Of a DNA stretch of 6,532 bases, positions 1 through 4,782 are shown piece after piece. The notes beneath the pieces were generated by a model that saw only the letters and a list, made by a program, of their open reading frames with translations, was not told the origin of the DNA and ran no database searches. The stretch's first letter is position 1, and the number at the start of each line of letters is the position of its first letter. This DNA is from Candidatus Woesearchaeota archaeon (GTDB taxonomy: Archaea > Nanobdellota > Nanobdellia > Woesearchaeales > 21-14-0-10-32-9): positions 1-6,532 of the forward strand of contig PWWA01000030.1 in assembly GCA_003562145.1 (NCBI GenBank). Reading direction: 5' to 3'. The position numbers and the translations under genes were made by a program.

Positions 1-510
1 CACAGGGGCTATCATGAATTCCTGGAATCCCAATTCGTTTCCAGCATGCCCCCCGCCGTTTATTATGTTTGCAAAGGGAATCGGCATTACGTAGTCAGAG
101 TTCCCGTAAAGCGCGCCTAGGTATTCGTGCAAGTGCAAATTATACGTGTTAGCACCGGCACGCGTGCACGCCATGCTAACCCCGAGTATTGCATTTGCGC
201 CTAGCCTTTTCTTGTTGTGTGTCTTATCAAGCTTTATCATGGCTTCATCCAGAGCCCTTTGCTCGTCAATCTCCATGCCTTTCAGCTTCCGATAAATATT
301 TTCGTTGACATTGCTTATTGCTTTAGAGACGCCTTTTCCTTTGTAAGCGCGTTTCCCATCCCTTAATTCGTGTGCCTCGTGCTTGCCTGTGCTAGCTCCT
401 GAGGGGACTGCTGCGGAGCCAATGCTGCTCTTTGTGAATACATCAACTTCTATTGTTGGGTTGCCCCTTGAATCAAGTATTTGTCTCGCGAAAACTTTTT
501 GTATCTTCAA
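1..510 (-). CDS. eno: Enolase (phosphopyruvate hydratase), N-terminal part; truncated by the left window edge
   Basis: Enolase interconverts 2-phosphoglycerate and phosphoenolpyruvate in glycolysis and gluconeogenesis, in the cytosol with Mg2+. About 170 of an expected ~420 residues are visible, covering the N-terminal alpha/beta cap and the start of the barrel domain. Seen: [15 protein letters not shown] (8-22), the mobile substrate loop [16 protein letters not shown] (37-52), [12 protein letters not shown] (93-104), NGGGHAGN (151-158) and QEFMIAP (163-169). H155 and E164 fit the catalytic-loop His and the Glu of the family. The frame is open to base 1, so the C-terminal half and its metal ligands lie outside the window. 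I chose the TTG at 510-508 because a GAGGGG Shine-Dalgarno sequence sits 7 nt upstream and the protein then begins MKIQKVFAR, the normal enolase length. An in-frame ATG at 525-523 would add five residues (MRGFF) and has no well-placed ribosome site. Identity is certain; the start is moderately sure. Confidence 0.95.
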   Translation of the reverse strand, partial: MKIQKVFARQILDSRGNPTIEVDVFTKSSIGSAAVPSGASTGKHEAHELRDGKRAYKGKGVSKAISNVNENIYRKLKGMEIDEQRALDEAMIKLDKTHNKKRLGANAILGVSMACTRAGANTYNLHLHEYLGALYGNSDYVMPIPFANIINGGGHAGNELGFQEFMIAPV

Positions 511-518
511 AAAAAATC

Positions 519-524
519 CCCTCA
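519..524 (-). promoter_or_regulatory. Shine-Dalgarno sequence of eno
   Basis: GAGGGG on the minus strand ends 8 positions before the TTG codon at 510, with A plus six of a run of eight T between them. It decides for the TTG start. It also overlaps the alternative ATG at 525-523, which therefore cannot use it. Confidence 0.55.
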
Positions 525-560
525 TACCTTGTTTTAGGATAAAAGGTTTGTGCGTACTTG

Positions 561-568
561 TTTATAAA
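561..568 (-). promoter_or_regulatory. TATA box of eno
   Basis: TTTATAAA on the minus strand, preceded by purine-rich GAGGATAAC that could serve as a BRE. Archaeal TATA boxes centre about 26-27 bp upstream of the start site, which puts transcription near 538. The leader would then be about 28 nt to the TTG codon and 13 nt to the ATG. It lies between the stop of the DUF192 gene and eno, so enolase probably has its own transcript. Confidence 0.6.
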
Positions 569-582
569 TGTTATCCTCTTTG

Positions 583-596
583 AAAAGACTACTTTT
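583..596 (-). terminator. Weak hairpin plus T-rich tail after the DUF192 gene (tentative)
   Basis: AAAAGTAGTCTTTT on the minus strand can pair as a 5-bp AAAAG/CTTTT stem with a 4-nt loop, 17 nt beyond the DUF192 stop codon. The stem is short and AT-rich and the T run has only four bases, so termination here is only a possibility. The rest of the 526-612 gap is accounted for by the eno promoter and leader. Confidence 0.2.
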
Positions 597-612
597 AAGT
601 GGGTATTGCAGA

Positions 613-963
613 TTAAAATTTTAGCTGGTCCCTTATTATTATGTTATGCCTGGGTATTGTCTTTGGCGGCAGCTCTACTACGTAAATGGCTTTGGCTGAG
701 GGCTTATAGAAAGTGAATGGTGTGAGAAGACTCTTTGTTTCCACAACTTTTTTTTGCTTGTTAAGGAACAAAACATCTATAGGCGTGAAAACAAATATCA
801 TGTGCAACGGGATTATTTTTTCTTTTTTGAAGAAGAACACGTGGGCTTCATCTTTTACGTTAAACCTGAGCATCAAGCCGAAAGCCCTGCTTAGAAAAGA
901 CTTCCTCAGAATAGTTTTTGAAGCCAATTTTTGCTCTTTTCCATGCCTGATTACTGAGATCAT
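613..963 (-). CDS. DUF192 (COG1430) family small protein
   Basis: A 116-aa protein of the DUF192 family, small beta-rich proteins of unknown biochemical role in archaea and bacteria. Recognisable landmarks in order are GLMLRF (29-34), an acidic spacer, IPLHMIFVFTPIDVLFLN (51-68), which matches the family's core around the 'xxPLDilFld' strand, KKVVETK (71-77), and the C-terminal VVELPP (95-100), corresponding to the usual 'vlElpaG', ending near RDQLKF. The length is normal for an archaeal member without a signal peptide, and none is seen, so it is probably cytosolic. The ATG at 963-961 has no clear Shine-Dalgarno sequence; the preceding sequence is T-rich terminator, and an in-frame TGA lies 12 nt upstream of the ATG, ruling out a longer start. 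It lies between the lipoprotein gene and eno on the same strand, but flanking terminator and promoter signals argue against a functional operon. The family call is firm; no function is inferred. Confidence 0.85.
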   Translation of the reverse strand: MISVIRHGKEQKLASKTILRKSFLSRAFGLMLRFNVKDEAHVFFFKKEKIIPLHMIFVFTPIDVLFLNKQKKVVETKSLLTPFTFYKPSAKAIYVVELPPKTIPRHNIIIRDQLKF

Positions 964-982
964 TATTGAAAATCATAAGCCC

Positions 983-1004
983 AAAAAAAAAGAATAAAAA
1001 AAAA
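983..1004 (-). terminator. Double oligo-T archaeal terminator after the lipoprotein gene
   Basis: Immediately after the TAA of the lipoprotein gene the minus strand carries nine T, then ATTC, then nine T (runs at 1004-996 and 991-983). Archaeal RNA polymerase terminates at T tracts without needing a hairpin, so two runs of nine form a strong signal. Its position just ahead of the DUF192 start implies that the two genes are mostly not co-transcribed. Confidence 0.7.
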
Positions 1005-1012
1005 TTATATTT
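1003..1012 (-). promoter_or_regulatory. Possible TATA element for the DUF192 gene, overlapping the lipoprotein stop codon (tentative)
   Basis: AAATATAATT on the minus strand spans the lipoprotein stop codon. With usual archaeal spacing, transcription would start near 981, just past the T tracts, giving a leader of about 18 nt to the DUF192 ATG. It is the best TATA-like string in a suitable place, but the region is so AT-rich that chance is a serious alternative. Confidence 0.3.
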
Positions 1013-1697
1013 CTTGTATTTCAGTTGTTGTGAACTTTTCTTCCCCGTTTACGGAAAGCGAGAAGCTTGCTGGGACGTGGTCTATTTCGATGGAGCCTTC
1101 AAGCTCAACGACATCTATTACTTGGATGCAGAATTGCTCGGGATCTGGGTTGTATATTTCTACGTCGATACTGACTTGCACGGGATATGATTCAGTCATC
1201 ATTTCTTCAACGAGCAAGTCATGGCAAGGCGTAGGCTTCTCAATCCTTGCAGAGTACCTTAGCAAGCCGTCAGTGTACCAGACGCCGAAGCCCTCTTCGT
1301 CCACGTCACCGATGCCGGGGTCATGGGTTGTTTCTTCAACGCTTTCCTCATGCACTAATACGCCATCGATAAAAACAAGTATTGTAACAGGCTTCTCCAC
1401 GTCTATGAAGCTTTCTATTTCTTCAGGGGTTATGACTTGTGCGCATATCGCGTCAGGGTCGGGGAGAGTTGTTATAAATTCTATTCTTGTTATATCCCCA
1501 GGGGTTTCTTCTATAGTTATTTCGTGGCAAGGCGTGGGCTTGTCAACGATTGCCATGTAATGCAGCATTCCGTCTTCGTAGCGAGCGGTGAAGTCGCTCA
1601 GTGAAGGCGTGCCTATTGGTGGGGGTATATCTTTGCCGCAAGCAGTTATTGCCAGCAGCGTAACAGCCATGAGGGCTATCAGCATTATTTTTTTCAT
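1005..1697 (-). CDS. Lipoprotein with two tandem copies of an unnamed two-cysteine beta-rich domain
   Basis: A 230-aa exported lipoprotein of unknown function. The N terminus MKKIMLIALMAVTLLAITAC is a lipoprotein signal peptide: Lys-Lys, a hydrophobic stretch, then lipobox I-T-A-C with lipidation expected at C20. The mature part, beginning GKDIPPP, holds two homologous domains, about 36-118 and 137-223. Each has G-x-L-x-Y, KPTPCH (53-58 and 154-159), acidic EE, DPD or DPE, a second Cys in C-x-Q-V-I (C85 and C190), and a hydrophobic strand ending V-x-V/I-x-G. The two cysteines per domain (28 and 32 apart) probably form a disulfide outside the cell. The frame extends to a GTG at 1706-1704, but that GTG lies inside the Shine-Dalgarno sequence, so I start at the ATG. 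The gene has its own promoter and terminator and reads as a single-gene unit. I recognise no named family; anchoring in the outer face of the cytoplasmic membrane is inferred from the lipobox. Confidence 0.85.
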   Translation of the reverse strand: MKKIMLIALMAVTLLAITACGKDIPPPIGTPSLSDFTARYEDGMLHYMAIVDKPTPCHEITIEETPGDITRIEFITTLPDPDAICAQVITPEEIESFIDVEKPVTILVFIDGVLVHEESVEETTHDPGIGDVDEEGFGVWYTDGLLRYSARIEKPTPCHDLLVEEMMTESYPVQVSIDVEIYNPDPEQFCIQVIDVVELEGSIEIDHVPASFSLSVNGEEKFTTTEIQEI

Positions 1698-1701
1698 GCA
1701 A

Positions 1702-1709
1702 ATCACCTC
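1702..1709 (-). promoter_or_regulatory. Near-perfect Shine-Dalgarno sequence of the lipoprotein gene
   Basis: GAGGTGAT on the minus strand, followed by TTGC and then ATG at 1697. It matches the complement of the archaeal 16S rRNA 3' end over eight bases. It swallows the upstream in-frame GTG, which fixes the start at 1697 and removes three spurious residues (GTG-encoded M, I, C). Confidence 0.8.
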
Positions 1710-1745
1710 GGATTGTTTGTTTTCAATAACAGTAATGCCTAGCAG

Positions 1746-1753
1746 TATTTAAA
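1746..1753 (-). promoter_or_regulatory. TATA box of the lipoprotein gene
   Basis: TTTAAATA on the minus strand within CATTTAAATACTG, with CAAGA just upstream as a possible BRE. It centres 52-53 bp before the ATG, so the start site would be near 1723 and the leader about 26 nt, long enough for the strong Shine-Dalgarno sequence. A second identical TTTAAATA lies at 1769-1776, just after the stop of the PAC2-family gene, and may be an alternative element. Confidence 0.6.
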
Positions 1754-1782
1754 TGTCTTGAAGATTCCTATTTAAATTGAAA

Positions 1783-2547
1783 TTATCCTATGTAGCTTAT
1801 CTCTTTCATTTTCTTAAGCCTTTGCATGGATGATTTTTCGTGGCTTATGTCTTCGCCTTTCATTTCCTTCTGGAAAAGCTTGATTTCCTTGTTTATCTCC
1901 CTATAATTTATTTTTAGGTTGTAAGCCTTTGATAGTACTCTTAGTGTTTCCTTTGCGCTTTGCAGCCCGAGGAACATGGGATGCCCATATGTTTCTGCGA
2001 GCAAAGCAGCGCTGCTTATTTTTTCTTTTTTGCTCATGCCTACGAGCAGGCCAGATACGCCTATGATAGGCCCGACTATTCCGTAAACGTTTGAGCTAGC
2101 ACCGCATTTCTTGAATTTTTGAAGGAATTCTTTTTTGTTGGCTGTGCAGTAAACCTTGGGCTTTTCAGGCACTTCCGCCAAGCCGATGCCTCCAAGGGTT
2201 ACTATTTCCGTGCACCCATATTTTTTTGCTGTAGACAGGATTTTTTCGGTGAATAAATAGCTTGATTTTTCGTTGTTGGGCTGGACATCCCCGCATAGGA
2301 ACAAGTAATCTTTCCCGTTGATTTTTTTGTGGAATAATTCTATCTTTGGAAGCTCTACTAAGCCATCCTCGTTAACGAACACTGAGTTTGGCAGGTCGTA
2401 TGATGAGAACCCCATAATTTTCTCGGCTTCAAACTGGTCTACTAAGTAATCCGCAACTATTTTTCCTACGTTTGCAATTCCTGGAAGCCCTTCAATTAGT
2501 ACTGGGCGTTTCAGTTTTTTTTGCTTGTACGTCTTCGTTTCCCACAT
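1783..2547 (-). CDS. PAC2-family protein (COG2047; proteasome-assembly-chaperone-like)
   Basis: A 254-aa protein of the PAC2 family (formerly annotated as an archaeal ATP-grasp enzyme). Archaeal relatives such as PbaA and PbaB of Pyrococcus resemble the eukaryotic 20S proteasome assembly chaperones PAC1/PAC2; chaperone activity here is an inference. Seen: RPVLIEGLPGIANVGKIVAD (14-33), which is the family signature, the acidic VNEDGLVELP segment (58-67), GDVQPNN (86-92), the glycine turn TLGGIGLAEVP (117-127), GPIIGVSGLLVG (159-170) and AETYGHP (184-190), ending in a charged helical tail. The frame runs 30 codons further upstream to 2637, but those codons are Nop10 sequence read in another frame. 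The ATG at 2547 gives the normal N terminus (MWETKTYKQKKLKRPVLIEG). A GGAGG lies 13 nt before it, a longer spacing than usual. The gene starts inside nop10 and is probably translationally coupled to it as the last cistron of the operon. Confidence 0.88.
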   Translation of the reverse strand: MWETKTYKQKKLKRPVLIEGLPGIANVGKIVADYLVDQFEAEKIMGFSSYDLPNSVFVNEDGLVELPKIELFHKKINGKDYLFLCGDVQPNNEKSSYLFTEKILSTAKKYGCTEIVTLGGIGLAEVPEKPKVYCTANKKEFLQKFKKCGASSNVYGIVGPIIGVSGLLVGMSKKEKISSAALLAETYGHPMFLGLQSAKETLRVLSKAYNLKINYREINKEIKLFQKEMKGEDISHEKSSMQRLKKMKEISYIG

Positions 2548-2689
2548 TTTTCTTGGCTTGCCTCCTATAGTCCGCGTATTTATCGTCAGGGCTGTACTTT
2601 GCAGGCCTGACCCTGACGCGCTTGGAGCCGCAGGCACAGCTTTCTTTTAGGCCGTACGACTTGCAGTTAGGGCACTTCAGGATGTGCAT
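2492..2689 (-). CDS. nop10: H/ACA ribonucleoprotein subunit Nop10
   Basis: Nop10 is the small structural subunit of the archaeal H/ACA RNP (with Cbf5, Gar1 and L7Ae) that makes pseudouridine in rRNA. The 65-aa product starts MHILKCPNCKSYGLKESCAC, a zinc ribbon with C6, C9, C18 and C20, followed by the Cbf5-binding linker and helix with the typical PAKYSPDDKYADYRR (29-43). The second cysteine pair reads C-x-C rather than the usual C-x-x-C. Archaeal Nop10 normally ends roughly ten residues after YRR; here about 15 extra polar residues follow, and they are encoded where the next gene overlaps in another frame. The ATG shares its A with the aIF2 alpha TGA stop (TGATG), so translation is probably coupled, helped by a GAGGG about 10 nt upstream. 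Confidence 0.92.
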   Translation of the reverse strand: MHILKCPNCKSYGLKESCACGSKRVRVRPAKYSPDDKYADYRRQAKKNVGNEDVQAKKTETPSTN

Positions 2690-3474
2690 CAGTCTCGTTC
2701 CCTCTTTTTGAATTTGAAAAGCGCTGTTTTGTCAGCCATAACAGTTTTTTCGGCTATGGCTACAGCGTCTTTTAGTTGTTTTTCAGCTTCCTTGTAGTCT
2801 TTTGCTTCTACGCTTATAGAATAGTTTCCTGCGCCCAAGTAGTATATTCCAATAGTTTTTTTTGTGCTCTTCGCCTTCACCAGCGCGTTTTTCACCAGGT
2901 CAACGCCGTTCTCCACGTAGGTCTTAATGGTAATAGTTCCTGTTAGGATTACTTGCTTCGGCTTAATTTTTTCTCTTACAATAGCCTCTAGTAGCTCAGC
3001 GTATTCTTTTTTTAAGCCGGTTTTTTCGAGTGATTCATTGTTTTCCACTACGTCTTCAAATGCAGATTGCAATAAGCCGTATTTTGGGAGGAGCACTGAA
3101 GAAACGTCTTCGTATGCTTTCTGGACAGGCTTTTTTAGCTGGTTTGCAAGGCTTTCAATGATTTTCTCTGCTTTCTGCTCCTGCTTTCTCTCATCGGTTT
3201 TTTGCCTTTTTTCGCGCTCATTAACCCTCCTAAGGGATAAGTCGATGTGCCCTTTGGCTTGGTCGATGCGGAGGACTTTGCATACAACCATCTTGCCTTC
3301 TTTAACATAATCCCGGATGTTCCTAATCCTGCCAGGGCTAATCTCGCTAATGTGTATGAGGCCTTGCCTGTCGTACTCCTCAATCTTAACGAAGACAGAG
3401 TTGTACTGGACGCTTACAACTGTACAAAACACGATTTCTCCTTCCTCCGGGTAGCCTTGCCTTTTAAGAAGCAT
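2689..3474 (-). CDS. eif2a: Translation initiation factor aIF2 subunit alpha
   Basis: The alpha subunit of archaeal initiation factor 2, which with beta and gamma delivers Met-tRNAi to the small ribosomal subunit. The 261-aa length is normal. Domain 1 is an S1/OB fold (about 1-85): YPEEGEIVFCTVVSV, VKIEEYDRQGLIHISEIS (29-46), GRIRNIRDYVKEGK (48-61) and HIDLSLRRVN (76-85). A charged helical domain (86-170) follows, then the C-terminal alpha/beta domain with ILTGTITIKTYVENGVDLVKNAL (from 176), AGNYSISVEAKDYKEAE and a lysine-rich tail; this last domain contacts aIF2 gamma. The loop at the position of the regulatory Ser51 in eukaryotes is SEISPGRIR, so a serine is present, but regulation by phosphorylation is not implied. 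The ATG overlaps the S27e TAA by one base (TAATG), with GAGGT about 10 nt upstream in the end of S27e. Third cistron of the translation cluster. Confidence 0.95.
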   Translation of the reverse strand: MLLKRQGYPEEGEIVFCTVVSVQYNSVFVKIEEYDRQGLIHISEISPGRIRNIRDYVKEGKMVVCKVLRIDQAKGHIDLSLRRVNEREKRQKTDERKQEQKAEKIIESLANQLKKPVQKAYEDVSSVLLPKYGLLQSAFEDVVENNESLEKTGLKKEYAELLEAIVREKIKPKQVILTGTITIKTYVENGVDLVKNALVKAKSTKKTIGIYYLGAGNYSISVEAKDYKEAEKQLKDAVAIAEKTVMADKTALFKFKKRERD

Positions 3475-3653
3475 TATTCTAGTACCTCGAGAATCCTGGC
3501 TTTGACCTTGGTCTTGCCGCCTGTAGGCTCAGCCATGTCCTTGCCGCAAACCAAGCAGCTGACCTTGCCCGAAGCCTTTCCGAATATTACTTGCTCGTTC
3601 TTGCATTTAACGCATCTTACTTTTATGAATTTTGAGTCTGGTTCTGTTTTCAT
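3474..3653 (-). CDS. rps27e: Small-subunit ribosomal protein S27e
   Basis: A 59-aa zinc-ribbon ribosomal protein of the archaeal/eukaryotic type. It reads MKTEPDSKFIKVRCVKC, then IFGKASGKVSCLVCGKDMAEPTGGKTKVKARILEVLE, with zinc ligands C14, C17, C33 and C36 in two C-x-x-C pairs, and the typical tail 'EPTGGK.k..a.ileVLE'. Length is standard for archaeal S27e. The start is certain: GGAGG stands 8 nt before the ATG (GGAGGATTTTAAGATG), and a TATA box lies upstream at suitable distance. The stop codon overlaps the aIF2 alpha ATG by one base, so this gene leads an rps27e-aif2a-nop10-PAC2 transcript. L44e lies 74 nt upstream on the same strand, the classic archaeal neighbour. Confidence 0.95.
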   Translation of the reverse strand: MKTEPDSKFIKVRCVKCKNEQVIFGKASGKVSCLVCGKDMAEPTGGKTKVKARILEVLE

Positions 3654-3662
3654 CTTAAAAAT

Positions 3663-3667
3663 CCTCC
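3663..3667 (-). promoter_or_regulatory. Shine-Dalgarno sequence of rps27e
   Basis: GGAGG on the minus strand, 9 nt before the ATG including the intervening A (GGAGG-ATTTTAAG-ATG gives 8 spacer bases). It contrasts with rpl44e just upstream, which has none. Confidence 0.75.
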
Positions 3668-3703
3668 GTTGCTTAACGTGATACGACGGGGAAACATATT
3701 TTT

Positions 3704-3712
3704 CTTTATAAG
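3704..3712 (-). promoter_or_regulatory. TATA box of the rps27e-aif2a-nop10-PAC2 operon
   Basis: CTTATAAAG on the minus strand, preceded by AACAAAA as a plausible BRE. The start site would fall near 3682, leaving a leader of about 29 nt that contains the Shine-Dalgarno sequence. It implies that rps27e and downstream genes can be transcribed independently of rpl44e. Confidence 0.65.
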
Positions 3713-3727
3713 TTTTGTTATAAGAAT

Positions 3728-4045
3728 TCAGACTAATTCTATTTTCTTAGCCCTTACACCGCTGCCCTGCATAGAGGTCTTGTTGCAGACACTGCATGTA
3801 TACCTGAAATCGGTTTTCTTGCTTAGTTTCTTGCCTGTGCTGCGCCAGCTCTTAATCGGAGGCTTAGAGAACTTGCCTTGGTTGCCTGCACCACGGTTGG
3901 AGCCCCTGTCGAGGAGCCTTCTGTTGCCGAACCTGGATAAAGGGTTTGCTGTGCTTCTTCCTTTCTTTTTGGCTTCCGCTACTTTGTGCTCTGTGTGCTT
4001 CTTGCAGTGCTTGCAATGCCTCTTAACCGTCTTAGGAATTTTCAT
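3728..4045 (-). CDS. rpl44e: Large-subunit ribosomal protein L44e
   Basis: A 105-aa zinc-binding ribosomal protein located near the E site of the large subunit. MKIPKTVKRHCKHCKKHTEHKV is a typical N terminus, with zinc ligands C11 and C14, and C84 and C87 in RYTCSVCNKTS; the C terminus GVRAKKIELV is also typical. At 105 aa it is somewhat longer than most archaeal L44e (roughly 92-96). The middle (about 28-74) carries an Arg/Gly/Asn-rich stretch NRGAGNQGKFSKPP, followed by an extra basic segment SWRSTGKKLSK before the second ribbon. The start is the first ATG of a normal L44e, and no Shine-Dalgarno sequence precedes it; a TATA box 24-31 bp upstream predicts a leaderless mRNA. It heads the translation-gene cluster. 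Confidence 0.95.
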   Translation of the reverse strand: MKIPKTVKRHCKHCKKHTEHKVAEAKKKGRSTANPLSRFGNRRLLDRGSNRGAGNQGKFSKPPIKSWRSTGKKLSKKTDFRYTCSVCNKTSMQGSGVRAKKIELV

Positions 4046-4068
4046 TGTTGGACGGGAAAAGAAAGGGG

Positions 4069-4076
4069 TTTATAAA
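4069..4076 (-). promoter_or_regulatory. TATA box of rpl44e, overlapping the tmk stop codon
   Basis: TTTATAAA on the minus strand, preceded by CCAAAATC as a possible BRE. Its centre is about 27 bp from the A of the L44e ATG, the normal distance from an archaeal TATA box to the first transcribed base, so the transcript should begin at or next to the start codon. It includes the tmk TAA (4072-4070). Confidence 0.7.
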
Positions 4077-4780
4077 GATTTTGGAGAGTGACCGTGGCTT
4101 TCCAGGAGGACGTCTAAGTCCTTTTTAATATCGCTGAAGACTTCTGAGAAAGGCCGTTCGCCGTTTATTACTTTTATTCTTTCAGGGTTTTTTATTGCTA
4201 GTTCTAGGTATCCTTGCCTTGTTCTTTCAAAAAAATCCCTTTCGTTGTCTTCCATCCTGTCAACGATTTTTTCTGGGTCAAAGAATTTTTGCTTTCGACT
4301 ATGCATTTCGCCAACGCTTATATCCAGGAAGTAAGTCCTATGGATTTTTTCTCCTTGGACCGCGTAGGTGTTGTTAAGGAGAAAATTGTTGGTGTATTTT
4401 TCTTTTCCGTGGAACCTGCCGTGGCCCTGGTAAGCTATGGTGCTATCGATGCTCCGGTTTATCAGGATTACCTTGTCCTTGATGTCTTTTATTTGTCTGA
4501 ACAACTGGGCTCTTGCAGCAAAGAATAAGCATGCTTCTGCGAACGGGTCCAAGGTTTCTTTTTCATCAAGGCCTGCGTTGTATTGCTCGTTGTACTTCTT
4601 GATTATTTCCTTGTCTTTGATAAGGTTTCTTGTAAGTTCCCCGTAGGCTGTGCTTCCTGGCTCCCTGAAGGATTCGTAGGGAATGTTCTTTGATGAAAGG
4701 TATTCCTGGACATGGGCTAGCTGTGTGTCTTTTCCTGATGCTTCAATTCCTTCCCATGTAATAATTAGTTTTTCTGCCAT
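4070..4780 (-). CDS. tmk: Thymidylate (dTMP) kinase with a divergent DR(Y/H) motif
   Basis: dTMP kinase phosphorylates dTMP to dTDP with ATP, the step after thymidylate synthase. The 236-aa product shows the P-loop WEGIEASGKDTQ (9-20; usual form FEGIDGSGKTTQ), the dTMP-binding REPGSTAYGELTR (39-51), DPFAEACLFFAARAQ (78-92), DSTIAYQGHGR (112-122), corresponding to 'S..AYQG.GR' with Arg in the lid, and ERDFFERTRQGYLELA (180-195). The family's DR(Y/H) motif before AYQG reads NRS (108-110), so the Asp is Asn and the aromatic residue or His is Ser; the P-loop has D18 after the Lys, where Thr or Ser is usual. About 15 extra residues lie around 56-76. The ATG is 2 nt after the thyX stop, with AGAGGA about 10 nt upstream in the thyX end, so it is co-transcribed with thyX. 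Kinase identity is solid; nucleoside specificity is less sure because of the substitutions. Confidence 0.88.
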   Translation of the reverse strand: MAEKLIITWEGIEASGKDTQLAHVQEYLSSKNIPYESFREPGSTAYGELTRNLIKDKEIIKKYNEQYNAGLDEKETLDPFAEACLFFAARAQLFRQIKDIKDKVILINRSIDSTIAYQGHGRFHGKEKYTNNFLLNNTYAVQGEKIHRTYFLDISVGEMHSRKQKFFDPEKIVDRMEDNERDFFERTRQGYLELAIKNPERIKVINGERPFSEVFSDIKKDLDVLLESHGHSPKSL

Positions 4781-4782
4781 TT

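Noticed and set aside
713..997. 94-codon plus-strand frame opposite the DUF192 gene
   Set aside because: Shadow of a recognised family member; no similarity to anything I know and no signals for translation.
1030..1560. 176-codon open frame on the plus strand
   Set aside because: It is exactly antisense to the lipoprotein gene, its product is Ser/Thr-rich without family features, and the minus-strand gene has a signal peptide, domain repeat, ribosome site, promoter and terminator.
1698..1706. GTG start three codons upstream for the lipoprotein
   Set aside because: The GTG is part of the GAGGTGAT Shine-Dalgarno sequence that serves the ATG at 1697.
2548..2637. 30-codon upstream extension of the PAC2 frame
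   Set aside because: These codons overlap the zinc ribbon and linker of Nop10 in another frame, and PAC2 proteins normally start close to the LIEGLPGIxNVGK motif.
3669..4091. 140-codon open frame on the plus strand
   Set aside because: Antisense to L44e; the Leu-rich product is what reverse-reading of a Lys/Arg-rich ribosomal protein gives. No promoter or ribosome site of its own.
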